A DNA stretch of 64,000 nucleotides from Pyrinomonadaceae bacterium (GCA_030841105.1 JAVEDE010000102.1:1-64000), one strand, 5' to 3'; shown: positions 20,926 to 30,590, counted from the first letter of the stretch. The notes: generated by a model from the sequence alone, not told the origin. Translations and numbers: made by a program.

Positions 20926-21135
20926 ATGAAGACTTACACATACATCGTCGAGAAGTGCTCCGAGACGGGCTTCTACGTCGGCCATGTGCCGGGCTTCCCC
21001 GGCGCGCACAGTCAGGCCGAGACGCTTGATGAGTTGCAGCAGAATATGCAGGAAGTGATCGAGATGCTGCTGGAAGACGGCGAGCCGCAATCGGACGCCG
21101 AATTCATCGGCACCCAGATGGTGAAGGTCGCCTGA
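20926..21135 (+). CDS. hicB: HicB-type antitoxin
   Basis: This 69-residue protein has the HicB partial RNase-H-like fold pattern: MKTYTYIVEKCSETGFYVGHVPGFPGAHSQ, then a helix of the type LDELQQNMQEVIEML. It would bind and block the HicA toxin; the usual C-terminal DNA-binding domain is absent, as in many short HicB forms. The frame is open upstream to 20878, but AGGGGGC is well placed before the ATG at 20926. It sits two bases before hicA in the antitoxin-first order. Confidence 0.88.
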   Translation: MKTYTYIVEKCSETGFYVGHVPGFPGAHSQAETLDELQQNMQEVIEMLLEDGEPQSDAEFIGTQMVKVA

Positions 21136-21137
21136 GG

Positions 21138-21362
21138 ATGGGCAAGTATCCCGTCCTGAAACCCAGAGAGGTGGCGGCCATTCTGGAAAAACTCGGCTTC
21201 AACGAAGCCCGCCAACGCGGCTCGCATAAACAGTACCGTCATCCGGACGGGCGTAGTACGACAGTTCCGTTCCACGGAAGCCGCGACATCTCGCCGATCC
21301 TCCTACGACAAATCGCTAAAGACATCGGATTATCCATCGAAGAGATGTTGAGCAACAGGTAA
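21138..21362 (+). CDS. hicA: HicA-type mRNA interferase toxin
   Basis: The 74-residue length is typical of HicA. The double-stranded RNA-binding-like fold shows LKPREVAAILEKLGF, then the active-site strand GSHKQYRHPDG with its catalytic His, then the basic turn STTVPFHGSRDISPILLRQI. All hallmark residues are present, so the toxin looks intact. It is expected to cleave mRNA when HicB is lost. It lies two bases after hicB. Confidence 0.9.
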   Translation: MGKYPVLKPREVAAILEKLGFNEARQRGSHKQYRHPDGRSTTVPFHGSRDISPILLRQIAKDIGLSIEEMLSNR

Positions 21363-21385
21363 CAGCGTGCGCCGTAGGCAGGGTG

Positions 21386-22720
21386 TCAGGCCGCGCTGTC
21401 TTCCACCTCTTCGGTGGCGGGCGGCGGGGCGGGCATGAAGCGCACGCGGCGGATGCGGTGGCGGTCAACGCGCTCGACGGTGAAGGTCGCGCCGTCGTGC
21501 TCGACCGTCTCGCCCTGTTTGAGGATGTGCCCGGCGCGCGCGAGGAGGAATCCGGCGAGCGTCGTGTAGCCCGCGTCTTCCGGCAGTTTCAACTTGAACT
21601 TGCGGTTGGCGTCGCGGACGGCGAGCATGCCGTCGAGGATGAAGTGATCGTCCTCTTCGACGATCTGCGCGCGCACCTCTTCGTCGTACTCGTCGTCAAT
21701 CTCGCCCACGATCTCTTCGAGCAAATCTTCGAGCGTGAGGATGCCCTCGATGCCGCCGTGCTCGTCAATGGCGAAGGCGAGGTGCGTGCGCGCCGCCTGC
21801 ATCTGCGCGAGCACCGCGCCGAGCCGCGCGGTGGCGGGCACGAACATCGGCGGGTGGAGCATCGCCTCCATGTCAAACTCTTTGCGCCCCGAAGTCTTGA
21901 GGCACGGCATGATGTCCTTCATGAAGAGGACGCCCACGATGTCGTCAAGCCCGTCGCGGTAGACGGGCAGGCGCGAGTAGCCGGTCTCGCAAAAAGTTTC
22001 TTCAACTTCCGCGAGCGTCGCCGTGGCGGGGATCGCCGCGACGGTCGTGCGCGGGATCATCGCCTCGCGCACTTCGGCCTCCGAGAAGTCGAAGACGCGG
22101 TTGATCAACGTCTGCTCTTCTTCCTCCAAGTGCCCGCCCTTGTGCGAGGCGTTGATGAGTTGGCGAATCTCCTCTTCCGTGTAGATCGAGGCGTGCGCGC
22201 TCGACGCGTTCATGCCGAAGGGACGCACTACGGCTGCGCTCGCCCAGTCGAGCGCGCGGATCGGCCAACTGAACAACTTGTAGAAGACTTCCATCGGCAA
22301 GGCCGACCACATCGCCACTTTCTCTGCGCGTTCCAGCCCGACGAGCTTGGGCGCTTGCTCGCCGAAGACGATGTGCAGCGAGGTCAGGATCGCGTAGGCG
22401 ATGACGAACGCGAGAGCGTGCCGCCACCACTCGCCGATGTTGAGCCGTGAGAACGGCGCTTCGAGCAGCAGCGCGATGGTCGGTTCGCCTAGGATGGCGA
22501 GCGCGAGCGAGGCGAGCGTGATGCCGAGTTGCGAAGCGGAGAGATAGGCGTTGAGGTTGTCGAGGATGCGGATCAGGCGTTGCGCGCGGCGGTCGCCGCC
22601 CTCGACCAGCGTCTCGATGCGCGAGCGGCGCACGCCGACGAGCGCGAACTCGGCCGCGACGAAGAATCCGTTAATGGCGACGATCAGGACGGTGGCGAAT
22701 AATTTGAGAGCCGTTATCAT
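21386..22720 (-). CDS. CNNM/CorC-HlyC family protein (DUF21, CBS pair, CorC domain)
   Basis: The 444-residue protein has the order of the family: DUF21 transmembrane domain (about 1-190) starting MITALKLFATVLIVAINGFFVAAEFALVG, including the family's EFALVGVRRSRIE motif. A CBS pair follows (about 205-330, with REAMIPRTTV and IDEHGGIEGILTLEDLLEEIVGEI). The C-terminal CorC/transporter-associated domain has AGFLLARAGHILKQGE. Such proteins handle Mg2+/Co2+ export or balance; older annotation as hemolysin is by name only. A ribosome site GCGAAGATA precedes the ATG. It is convergent with hicA. Confidence 0.92.
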   Translation of the reverse strand: MITALKLFATVLIVAINGFFVAAEFALVGVRRSRIETLVEGGDRRAQRLIRILDNLNAYLSASQLGITLASLALAILGEPTIALLLEAPFSRLNIGEWWRHALAFVIAYAILTSLHIVFGEQAPKLVGLERAEKVAMWSALPMEVFYKLFSWPIRALDWASAAVVRPFGMNASSAHASIYTEEEIRQLINASHKGGHLEEEEQTLINRVFDFSEAEVREAMIPRTTVAAIPATATLAEVEETFCETGYSRLPVYRDGLDDIVGVLFMKDIMPCLKTSGRKEFDMEAMLHPPMFVPATARLGAVLAQMQAARTHLAFAIDEHGGIEGILTLEDLLEEIVGEIDDEYDEEVRAQIVEEDDHFILDGMLAVRDANRKFKLKLPEDAGYTTLAGFLLARAGHILKQGETVEHDGATFTVERVDRHRIRRVRFMPAPPPATEEVEDSAA

Positions 22721-22828
22721 TATCTTCGCGGCGCGGCGATCAAATTGGCGCTAACCTCCGCATGTCGAGTTGTGGTGTTGAAAGATCGCGTTCAAGATTA
22801 TTGCCACGCACCGTGGCACGTCAACTTA

Positions 22829-22960
22829 AAAAGCAGAAGTCGGAATACACGAGTCGAGAGTCAGAATACGGAAGTCAGGATTCGTGAAGGCAGGGGTCGT
22901 AACGCATAGCCGCATTGATTCTTATTCCGACTCCTGTTTTCTGACTCCCGACTCCCGCCC
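22829..22960. repeat. Heptad-type hairpin repeat reaching into the hydrolase C-terminus
   Basis: The left arm (about 22829-22880) consists of degenerate heptads such as GTCAGAA, TACGGAA, GTCAGGA. The right arm (about 22919-22960) is the complement with TTCCGAC and TCTGACT words. The last dozen residues of the YheT-type hydrolase (GRESGVRKQESE) are encoded by this arm. Same architecture as the other four hairpins in the window. Confidence 0.7.
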
Positions 22961-24037
22961 CATTCTTTCGCAGAACTCGATGAGACGGTTTTCCGCCCAG
23001 AAGCGATCCTCGCCCGTGGTGTGTCCGTCGCCGACGAAGCCGACATGGCCGCCGTGTTGGGGAGCGAGCAGCAACACACTGTCGTTCGCGCGGACGGACG
23101 GGTGGCGGAGCGAGTCGAAGGGGATGAAAGGGTCGTCTTCGGCGTGGATGATGAGCGTGGGAACTTGTATGCGCGGGATGAGCGGGAGCGAACTTGAGCG
23201 CGCGTAATAGTCGGCCGCATCGCGAAAGCCGCCGTGCGGGGCGGTGTAGCGTTCGTCGAACTGGCGCAGCGTGCGGACGAGCGCGAGTTCGCTCGCGTCG
23301 TAGCGTTCGGGGTAGAGGCGCGCGGCCTCGCGCATGCGCCGCTTGAGACTGCGGATGAACTTGCGCTGGTAGACCCAGTTGGAACGCTGCTCGATGGCCG
23401 TGGCCGAGGCGGCCAACTCGACCGAGGGCGAGACGGCGCAGACGCCTTTCAGTGCGGCGGGGAAGTCCGCGCCGTATTCGCCCGCCAGCTTGAGACTCAT
23501 GTTGCCGCCGAGCGAGAAGCCCGCGAGAAAGATGTCGTTCAAGCGGTCGCGCGCGACGAGTTCTTTGATGAGCGCGCCGAGGTCTGCGGAGAGGCCGCTG
23601 TTGTAGAGCGTCTGGGTCAGGTGGAGCGTGTCGCCGCAGGTGCGTAGGTTGAGGCGCAGCACGTTGAAGCCCGCACGGTGCGCCTTGAGCGCGGTGCTCA
23701 TCATGTAGATTGACTCGCTCGAACCTTCGAGGCCGTGGACGAGCAGGAGCGTCGGGCACGCGCGCGGGTCACTCTGCCAGCGACAGTGGACGAGCACGCG
23801 GACGCCCGCTTCGACTTCAAACAGGCGCGCTTCGTCCGTGCGCAGTTCGCGCAGGCGACGCCGACGCGGCCACGTGAAAGCGACGAGCGTCTGCGCGTGG
23901 CCGCTCTTGAACAGAGGGTGCGGCGTGAAAGGTTTCGCACGCAACGCACGCGCGACTTCAGAGAGGCGTGCGGCGGGCGCGGCCGAAACGTCGCCCGCGC
24001 CGTTCGCGCGCACAGCTTCCTCTTGCACAATTTCCAT
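22922..24037 (-). CDS. Alpha/beta hydrolase of the YheT/EstB family
   Basis: The 371-residue protein has the YheT signature FTPHPLFKSGHAQTL near the N-terminus, the oxyanion region LLVHGLEGSS, the nucleophile elbow GFSLGGN, the acid in IIHAEDDPFIP and the catalytic His in QHGGHVGF. Members are putative short-chain esterases; the substrate is unknown. The ATG at 24037 is preferred over in-frame upstream codons because AGAGACAAAGCGAAA precedes it. The C-terminal tail is encoded by a repeat element, so it is probably not part of the fold. Confidence 0.88.
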   Translation of the reverse strand: MEIVQEEAVRANGAGDVSAAPAARLSEVARALRAKPFTPHPLFKSGHAQTLVAFTWPRRRRLRELRTDEARLFEVEAGVRVLVHCRWQSDPRACPTLLLVHGLEGSSESIYMMSTALKAHRAGFNVLRLNLRTCGDTLHLTQTLYNSGLSADLGALIKELVARDRLNDIFLAGFSLGGNMSLKLAGEYGADFPAALKGVCAVSPSVELAASATAIEQRSNWVYQRKFIRSLKRRMREAARLYPERYDASELALVRTLRQFDERYTAPHGGFRDAADYYARSSSLPLIPRIQVPTLIIHAEDDPFIPFDSLRHPSVRANDSVLLLAPQHGGHVGFVGDGHTTGEDRFWAENRLIEFCERMGRESGVRKQESE

Positions 24038-24050
24038 TTTCGCTTTGTCT

Positions 24051-24269
24051 CTACGCCAGACGCGGCGGCTCGGAGACGGGCGGGTCGCCTGCGGGCTGTG
24101 GCGTCGCGTCGGGTTCACGGACGGGGGCTTTCGGTTCGGCGTCGGGGGGCAAAGGCAGTGGTTCGGGTTGCGCCGGGTCGGGTGCGAGCGGGTCGTGCGG
24201 CTGCGGCGTGGGCGGCAGTTCGGGCTGTTGCTCCGGCTGCGGCGGATCGGTGTTCGGGTTGCGGCTCAT
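24051..24269 (-). CDS. Short proline-rich protein upstream of the hydrolase
   Basis: A 72-residue frame with about one residue in three being Pro, plus Glu, Asp, Ala and Gln. It has no hydrophobic segment, so it would be an extended cytoplasmic chain. CAGGACGAAC precedes the ATG and the stop is 13 bp before the hydrolase ATG, which fits an operon. Low-complexity composition in GC-rich DNA can arise by chance, so the call is uncertain. Confidence 0.45.
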   Translation of the reverse strand: MSRNPNTDPPQPEQQPELPPTPQPHDPLAPDPAQPEPLPLPPDAEPKAPVREPDATPQPAGDPPVSEPPRLA

Positions 24270-24384
24270 GAGTTCGTCCTGTGGTTGAATTTAGAGGATG
24301 AATGATGAAGGCGCGCGCGCGACACGTCAAGCGCGCGAACGGCGGAGGTGAATATTAAGCGCGCGAAGGGCGGCGTGGATAATG

Positions 24385-27186
24385 TTAACCGGCGACTTCC
24401 GAAGCCCGCTCGCGTTCCGGGTCGGCGTCCGTCGTTACGCTGGCGGCGGCGCGTTGCAGGTCGGCGACGACGAAACGGATCATGCGGTAGCTGACGTGGC
24501 GTGGCAGCGCGTCGCGTAGCGGCTTGAGGCGTTCGTCGCCGAGACGCCGCACGGCCTCTTCGATGAGCGCGCGGTCGCGGTCGCCGACGTGCTGCGAGAT
24601 GTCGAAGGGTCGGCCTTCGAGGATGCAGTCGGCGAGATGTTTCTCGACGGTCATCTCCGCGATGCCGCGCTCTCGGCTGATCTCTTCGATGGTCATGCCC
24701 GTCTGGTAGAAGGCGTAGGTCTCGTCAATCGTGCTGACGCGCGGCGCGTTGACCGCCTTGGCAGACGCGGCCGCCGCAGCGACGCGCGAGCCGCGCGACT
24801 CGTAGGGCGAAGGTGCGTTGACGACGGAGACGGCGGGCAACGCGAGTTCGACGGAGGCACGTTCGCGCATCACGTCGCGGCCGAGGGCGGTGAGGGCGAC
24901 GGTCGGGTAATTGCCGCCCGTGACGTGGAGCGCGCCCGCGGCGACGAGCGCGTCAACGTAGAGGAGTATCTCGTCCTGCGTCATGTTGGAGAGCAGGCCG
25001 TAGGTCGAGAGTCGTTCGAGTCCGAACTGCGAGATTTTGGCCGAGCGCGAGCCGCGCAAGCAGGCGGCCAGTATGCCCTTGCCGTAACGCCCCTCCATGC
25101 GCGCCGCGCACGCGAGAATTTTCCGCACGCACAACGTCTCGTCTTCACCGAGCGCACGCGCGCCCGTAATCTGCACCACGCTATTCGACTCCGCACCAAA
25201 ACTCTCCGCCTCGCGCCGCCTGTGATCGGCGAGCGACTGCCGGTCGAGTTCGTTTTCCAGATCGCTGGCGAAGGGCGTGTTCTCGATGACAAACTTGTCG
25301 AGCCGCGTGCGCGGTGAAGCGGGAGCGGTCGTTGATGAGACGGCCGCCGTCGCGGAGCGCGCCGAACTGAACGGCGACTCCTCGTCGCCTTCATAGCCGC
25401 CCTCCATTTCGTCGCCGTAGTATTCGATGGTGCGCCCGTCTTCATCGGCAACGGCGACGGCTGAGGCGGCCTTCGTCGCGCCCCCTTTGACGCAGACGCC
25501 GCACGTGCCGCAGGTCGGTTTGTGCGAGCGGTCGCCGAAGTAGTCGAGGATGAAGGCGCGATAGCAGCGGTCTGCGTAACAGAAGCTGATCATCTCGCGG
25601 AGCTTGCGTTGTTCGAGCGCGGCGCGGCGTGCGAGGTCTTGCGGGCGGATGCGTAGATGCGAAACGGGACGCTCGTCGAGCAGTTGCAGACCGCGCGTGC
25701 GCCGCGCGGACTTGTAAGAGATCAAGTTCGCCGCCGCGAGCGACGAGAGCGAGCGGCGCACGGAGGCGGTGTCGAGTCCGGCCGATTCGGCAAACTCGTT
25801 GACATCAATCTCCGAGTCGGCGCGTTCGTTCAACTCGTAACCGCCGAGCAGTGCGAACAGCACTTGCTTGTCGCGCGCGCTGCGTTTCGCGCCGACGGCT
25901 TCGCGCGCGAGGTGCGCGGGCATCAGCAGGCGCACCTCCGCGCGGTTCTCGCCCGCCGCGCCGCGCTCGACGTGCCCGGCCTTCTCCAAGATGATCAGCG
26001 CAGACTGCACGGCCATCTCGTTGCGCACGCCCGCGCGCATGGCGATCTCGCGCGTCGAGAGTTCGATGTGCTGCTGGCGCGTGGCGACGAGCGCTTCGTA
26101 AACCTTGGCGATGATTTCGGGCGGCGGGTAAGAGCCTTCGATGAAGGAGTCCTGCGTGCGCGTGTCTGCGGAGTTGAAGAGCAGGACGCCCTCGGAGGGC
26201 AACCCGTCGCGCCCGGCGCGGCCGATCTCTTGATAGTAGGCTTCGATTGAGCCGGGCAGGTGGTAGTGGATGACGAAGCGTATGTCGGCCTTGTCAATAC
26301 CCATGCCGAAGGCGTTCGTGGCGACGATCATCTGCACGCGCCCGGACATGAAATCGTCCTGCGCGCGCGTGCGCTCGGCCTCCTCCATCCCCGCGTGATA
26401 GGCGACGACGCTTAAGCCCGCATCTTTCAAACGCCGCGCCACCTGCTCGACCGACTTGCGCGTCGAAGAGTAGATGATGCCTGAGCCGCCTTTGGCTTGA
26501 GCCGCGAGCGATTTGACGTGTGCGATCTTCTCGCGCTCCTTCTGCGTGTGGACGACGCGGATCGAGAGGTTCGGGCGGTCAAAGCCGGAGACGAAGGCGC
26601 GCGGCTCGCGCAGGCCGAGTTGCTCGATGATGTCGGCGCGGACGTGCGGCGTGGCGGTCGCCGTGAGCGCGACGACCTGCGGCCGCCCGATCTCTTCGAT
26701 GGCCGACTTGAGGCGCAGGAAGTCCGGGCGGAAGTCGTGCCCCCACGTCGAGACGCAGTGGGCTTCGTCCACGGCGAAGAGAGAGACGTTGACGCTCTTC
26801 AAGGCTTCGACGAAGTGTGCGCTGCGGAAGCGTTCGGGCGCGACGTAGACGAGTTTATATTTGCCCTGTCTGATCCCCGCGATGCGCGCCTTCTGCTCCT
26901 CGAAGTCCACGGAACTGTTGATGAAGGTGGCGGGGAGTCCGCGCGCGTGCAACGCGTCAACCTGATCCTTCATCAGCGCGATGAGCGGCGAGACGACGAC
27001 GGTTGCGCCCTCTTTCATCAGCGCGGGCAGTTGGAAACAGAGCGACTTGCCGCCGCCCGTCGGCATCACGACCACCGTGTCGTGACCGTCGAGGATGGCG
27101 TCAATCACTTCGCGCTGGCCGGTGCGAAAGGCGTCGAAGCCGAAGTGTAGGCGCAGGGCGGCGGGGGCTGAATCGAGTTTTGACAT
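24385..27186 (-). CDS. recQ: ATP-dependent DNA helicase RecQ, long form with extra winged-helix regions
   Basis: From the ATG at 27186 the protein has 933 residues against about 600 for E. coli RecQ. Helicase motifs are clear: Q-motif region FGFDAFRTGQREVI, Walker A MPTGGGKSL (41-49), DEAH (140-143) with the aromatic loop THCVSTWGHDF-like CVSTWGHDFRP, and motif VI IGRAGRDG. The four-Cys zinc site (CYADRC, then CGTCGVC) lies at about residues 530-560, some 150 residues later than usual, because a winged-helix-like segment (STREIAMRAGVRNEM onward) follows the helicase core. An RQC-like domain and a C-terminal HTH_40-type helix-turn-helix (MTIEEISRERGIAEMTVEKH) follow. Unwinds DNA in recombinational repair. 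Confidence 0.92.
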   Translation of the reverse strand: MSKLDSAPAALRLHFGFDAFRTGQREVIDAILDGHDTVVVMPTGGGKSLCFQLPALMKEGATVVVSPLIALMKDQVDALHARGLPATFINSSVDFEEQKARIAGIRQGKYKLVYVAPERFRSAHFVEALKSVNVSLFAVDEAHCVSTWGHDFRPDFLRLKSAIEEIGRPQVVALTATATPHVRADIIEQLGLREPRAFVSGFDRPNLSIRVVHTQKEREKIAHVKSLAAQAKGGSGIIYSSTRKSVEQVARRLKDAGLSVVAYHAGMEEAERTRAQDDFMSGRVQMIVATNAFGMGIDKADIRFVIHYHLPGSIEAYYQEIGRAGRDGLPSEGVLLFNSADTRTQDSFIEGSYPPPEIIAKVYEALVATRQQHIELSTREIAMRAGVRNEMAVQSALIILEKAGHVERGAAGENRAEVRLLMPAHLAREAVGAKRSARDKQVLFALLGGYELNERADSEIDVNEFAESAGLDTASVRRSLSSLAAANLISYKSARRTRGLQLLDERPVSHLRIRPQDLARRAALEQRKLREMISFCYADRCYRAFILDYFGDRSHKPTCGTCGVCVKGGATKAASAVAVADEDGRTIEYYGDEMEGGYEGDEESPFSSARSATAAVSSTTAPASPRTRLDKFVIENTPFASDLENELDRQSLADHRRREAESFGAESNSVVQITGARALGEDETLCVRKILACAARMEGRYGKGILAACLRGSRSAKISQFGLERLSTYGLLSNMTQDEILLYVDALVAAGALHVTGGNYPTVALTALGRDVMRERASVELALPAVSVVNAPSPYESRGSRVAAAAASAKAVNAPRVSTIDETYAFYQTGMTIEEISRERGIAEMTVEKHLADCILEGRPFDISQHVGDRDRALIEEAVRRLGDERLKPLRDALPRHVSYRMIRFVVADLQRAAASVTTDADPERERASEVAG

Positions 27187-27281
27187 CAAGGGTGAATGCT
27201 CGCGTGCAAGTTGTCGGGAGACACCGTAGATTTTACCGCAACGGCGGCGGGGCGTCACACCGCGCGGGATTCGTCTCACTA

Positions 27282-27310
27282 TTGACAGTGTTTATGAGCG
27301 GTTCTATGCT
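27282..27310 (+). promoter_or_regulatory. Sigma70-type promoter of the first tandem paralogue
   Basis: TTGACA (27282-27287) and TATGCT (27305-27310) with a 17-bp spacer, 60 bp before the ATG. The same arrangement, including the bases CGGTTCTATGCTGC and the leader GAGACCTCAACCCTCAACGG, recurs before the second paralogue at 28524. Confidence 0.7.
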
Positions 27311-27370
27311 GCGCGTGCGTCGTCTCTGAGACCTCAACCCTCAACGGCAGCCACATAGGAGCAAATTCAC

Positions 27371-28042
27371 ATGAAGCCTCATCGTATTCTCACTCACTTG
27401 CAAACTTTCAAGCCGACAGTATTAGCCGCCGCGCTGCTCGCCGCTTTCCTCGGCCTGTGCGCCTTCGGCATCGTGTCGAGCACGGCGCAATCAACGCCGA
27501 AGGAGGAACGAGAGTTAGAGGATAAAATCCCGAAGCATCTGCCGATCAAAGTTAAGGTCAAGAATTTGAACAGCGAGAAATGGGCGCGCGACTTAGAGAT
27601 CGAAATCGAGAACAGATCGGATAAGCCGATCTATTACCTAGGGTTAACAGTGATCTTGCCAGATGTATTAACTGAAAACAATCACAAGTTGGGCTTCCCA
27701 CTACAATATGGCAGAGGGAATTTAATTGACTACAATGCACCGCTTCAGCGTGATGATGTGCCGATCAAACCGGGTGAAAGTTATATATTCAGAATCCCTA
27801 GCCATCTTTATCAGGAGTGGGATCGCTTCGTCACAAGACGTGCGCTCCCGAAAAATAAGCCTAAGAAGATCCGACTCGTATTCAAGAGTCTCAACTTTGG
27901 AGATGGCACGGGGTTCGGAACAACGGATGGCATACCCGTGGATATTCATCAGAAGCAGATAGGTAGTTCTTGTGTGAAAGATGAGAAGATCGGGGGAAAT
28001 GTTATGTACGTGCTAACCTCATCACCGAATTCCCCCTCCTAA
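27371..28042 (+). CDS. Secreted protein, first tandem paralogue, truncated by frameshift
   Basis: The 223-residue product has a signal peptide ([24 protein letters not shown], about 15-40) nearly identical to that of the paralogue at 28608. A shared beta-type domain follows ([19 protein letters not shown] through FGDGTGFGTTDGIPV). It stops at 28042, but the frame shifted by one base continues from about 28043 with NALPKLSANFLPASFLPVNF, matching the paralogue, so a single indel has split the gene, probably near the TTCCCCCTCCT run. The domain alone may still be secreted. No family name is recognised. Confidence 0.65.
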   Translation: MKPHRILTHLQTFKPTVLAAALLAAFLGLCAFGIVSSTAQSTPKEERELEDKIPKHLPIKVKVKNLNSEKWARDLEIEIENRSDKPIYYLGLTVILPDVLTENNHKLGFPLQYGRGNLIDYNAPLQRDDVPIKPGESYIFRIPSHLYQEWDRFVTRRALPKNKPKKIRLVFKSLNFGDGTGFGTTDGIPVDIHQKQIGSSCVKDEKIGGNVMYVLTSSPNSPS

Positions 28043-28519
28043 TGCATTACCCAAACTATCAGCAAACTTTTTACCGGCGAGCTTTCTGCCGGTAAATTTT
28101 TTTGTGGCTAATGTTCCTAAGACAATATCTAGTGCTTCCCTCGTTAGTCCTGACATTTGCGGGTGTTCGGGTTCTTGTAATCGTTTAATGGATGTTAAGG
28201 TCACTTGTTGCGGGATGACAATAAATAAGGCTGGCTCAGCACCCTGTAGTGATGCAAGAGGGCGGTGTGCCACGTACTACACCGAGGATGTATCCTGTAA
28301 TGACGAATTCGGCACATACTGCGAAGAAGATTTTTTACTTAGTTGCGCCTCAGTGCCGACACCCACGCCGACTCCGACGCCGACACCCAACCCGACGCCC
28401 ACCCCTACACCTACGCCGACGCCCTCCTGCGACCCCGCCCCGGCGACGCAGCCGAATCCTAGTTGCTACCCCTTCGGGCCATGCCCGCCGCAGGGCACGC
28501 GCGGTTGGTTACTCGCATA
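28043..28519 (+). pseudogene. Out-of-frame remainder of the first tandem paralogue
   Basis: Read in the frame of the GTG at 28104, this stretch encodes a Cys-rich segment (CGCSGSCNRL, CATYYTEDVSC), a Pro-Thr repeat linker and SCDPAPATQPNPSCYPFGPCPP. It parallels the paralogue's Cys-rich region, linker and [12 protein letters not shown]. It ends right after GTRGW, so the C-terminal EF-hand-type domain is missing. It has no start signal of its own. Best read as debris from a tandem duplication. Confidence 0.65.
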
Positions 28520-28523
28520 ATCC

Positions 28524-28552
28524 TTGACGCGAACGGTGTGCGGTTCTATGCT
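28524..28552 (+). promoter_or_regulatory. Sigma70-type promoter of the second tandem paralogue
   Basis: TTGACG (28524-28529) and TATGCT (28547-28552), 17-bp spacer, 55 bp before the ATG at 28608. It is a duplicated copy of the promoter at 27282 with a few changes. Confidence 0.7.
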
Positions 28553-28607
28553 GCTCTTACTTCGTCAATGAGACCTCAACCCTCAACGGCACAAAGGAGC
28601 AACTTAC

Positions 28608-30551
28608 ATGAAGCCTCATCGCCTCATCTCTCGCTTACGAAACTTCAAGCCGACTGTTGTAGCCGCTGCGCTGCTCGCCGCCTTCCTCGGCCTGTGCGCG
28701 GTCGGCATCGTGTCGAGCACGGCGCAATCAACGCCGAAGGAGGAACGAGAGTTAGAAGATAAAATCCCGAAGCATCTGCCGATTAAAGTTAAGGTCAAGA
28801 ACATTGAGAAAGTGAAAGACTTAAATAATGAGCAATGGATGCGTGATGTGGAAATTGAGGTGCAGAATATCGGCAGCAAGCCGATCTATTATCTGCGGCT
28901 CAGTCTCTATTTCGTTGACGTGAAACTAGAGTCTGGTACCGAGCTTGGCTTCCCGATAGGCTACGGCAACTCACGGTTCGTTGACTTTGACAAACGGGCG
29001 ACGCCGCAAGAGGCACCGTTACGGCCTGGGGAGACTTACGTCTACCAATTCTCTAAGCGGTGGGCTGGAAGGTGGGAAAAGTTCAAGGCTATCCATAGGC
29101 TACCCCACCCTAAAAAAATAGGACTCCAGTTCGAGATTCTCAGCTACGGAGACGGCACTGGGTTCATCGGCACAGGTGGTGTGATGGTGCCCAACTCACA
29201 AACCTCTAATTCTCAATGCGGTGACCAAAGAAAAAACGGCGCAGTCCTCGGAGCCATGCCGGAAACATTACCGGATCGCCCACGCGCTAAGCAATTTCAG
29301 TTCGGCTCCTTCTTACCGGCAAATTTCCTGCCGGTAAATTTTTCTGAGGCCGACCTATCTGAACTATCGCCCCGTACACCCTCTATTCAGTCTGGCATAT
29401 GCTGCCCTAGTACGTCCTGCTTCTACCTGAAGCTAACACTCCGCAGCAACTGCTTCTGTGAGGATGAACTCGACGATCCGCCCCTGGAAGCCAACTCAAC
29501 AGCCTGTGGAACCTCTGGAGGGTCGTGCGGCACTCAAGGCGTGAGACAATTCATCTGTAGTGACAACGAGCACACTTGTGCGACTTACTTTATTAAATCC
29601 TGCGCCGCCCCGCCGCCCACGCCAACACCAACTCCGACTCCGACGCCCACGCCGACGCCCTCTTGCGACCCCGATCCATCAACACAACCAAATGACACGT
29701 GCGTCCCCTTCGGGCCGTGCCCGCCCTCCGGCACGCGCGGCTGGCAGTGCCGCTCCTGCCCTTCCGGCTACCCGGTGGATAACCCCGCCTATCGGGATAC
29801 TAACGGTTGCTCGGACGGTTATTACAACGACGGGCAATATTGCTGCGTGCCCGTCAACCCGACGCCGACACCGACGCCGGGCGACGGGTGTGTTTCAGGT
29901 TATAACGAATCGGGCGAATACTGCTCGTGCCCGCCGCCGGAGTACGCCTGCGCCGACCAGCCGCAGACGACCTGCCCCTACGCGACCGCCCACCCCTGCG
30001 GCGCGACCCCCGTGCTGGTGGACGTGCTCGGCGACGGCCTCTTACTCACCGGCCTCGCGGGCGGCGTGGCCTTCGACATCAACGGCAACCCGGACGGCGC
30101 GCGCGAGCGCGTCTCGTGGACGCATGCCGGCTCGGACGACTCGTGGCTCGCGCTCGACCGCGACGGCGACGGAATGATCAGCAACGGGCGGGAATTGTTC
30201 GGCAACTACACGTGGCAGCCGCGCTCCCCGGTGCGCAACGGCTTCCTCGCGCTGGCCGAGTATGACAAGGCGGCGCGCGGCGGCAACGGCGACGGCGTGT
30301 TGAGCGCGGGCGACGCCATCTTCGCCTCGCTGCGTTTGTGGCGCGACGCGAATCACAACGGCGTCTCCGAGGCGGACGAACTGCGCCCGCTCGCGTCGCT
30401 GCAAGTTGATTCAATCTCGCTCGACTACAAGGAGTCGAAGCGCACGGACGCGCACGGCAACAGTTTTCGCTACCGCGCCAAAGTTTCGGACGCGCGCGGG
30501 GCAAAAGTGGGGCGTTGGGCGTGGGACGTGTTCCTCGTCTCCGCCCCGTAG
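28608..30551 (+). CDS. Secreted Cys-rich protein with Pro-Thr linkers and EF-hand-type C-terminus
   Basis: This 647-residue protein has a signal peptide (about 15-40) and an N-terminal beta-type domain shared with the truncated copy at 27371. A Cys-rich region ([30 protein letters not shown]), two Pro-Thr repeat linkers (about 340-355 and 420-425) and further Cys-rich modules follow. The C-terminal domain, from about residue 465, contains calcium-loop motifs [16 protein letters not shown] and [13 protein letters not shown], typical of secreted bacterial proteins. Likely extracellular and disulphide-bonded; function unknown. AAAGGAGC precedes the ATG and a terminator follows. Confidence 0.8.
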   Translation: MKPHRLISRLRNFKPTVVAAALLAAFLGLCAVGIVSSTAQSTPKEERELEDKIPKHLPIKVKVKNIEKVKDLNNEQWMRDVEIEVQNIGSKPIYYLRLSLYFVDVKLESGTELGFPIGYGNSRFVDFDKRATPQEAPLRPGETYVYQFSKRWAGRWEKFKAIHRLPHPKKIGLQFEILSYGDGTGFIGTGGVMVPNSQTSNSQCGDQRKNGAVLGAMPETLPDRPRAKQFQFGSFLPANFLPVNFSEADLSELSPRTPSIQSGICCPSTSCFYLKLTLRSNCFCEDELDDPPLEANSTACGTSGGSCGTQGVRQFICSDNEHTCATYFIKSCAAPPPTPTPTPTPTPTPTPSCDPDPSTQPNDTCVPFGPCPPSGTRGWQCRSCPSGYPVDNPAYRDTNGCSDGYYNDGQYCCVPVNPTPTPTPGDGCVSGYNESGEYCSCPPPEYACADQPQTTCPYATAHPCGATPVLVDVLGDGLLLTGLAGGVAFDINGNPDGARERVSWTHAGSDDSWLALDRDGDGMISNGRELFGNYTWQPRSPVRNGFLALAEYDKAARGGNGDGVLSAGDAIFASLRLWRDANHNGVSEADELRPLASLQVDSISLDYKESKRTDAHGNSFRYRAKVSDARGAKVGRWAWDVFLVSAP

Positions 30552-30590
30552 TGTGCCCTAGTGCGTCGCGCGTTTCTGTCGCAGCGAGAG

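Noticed and set aside
28104..28520. Independent gene starting at GTG 28104
   Set aside because: No ribosome site; its sequence aligns with the middle of the downstream paralogue and continues upstream of the GTG, so it is a frameshifted remnant.
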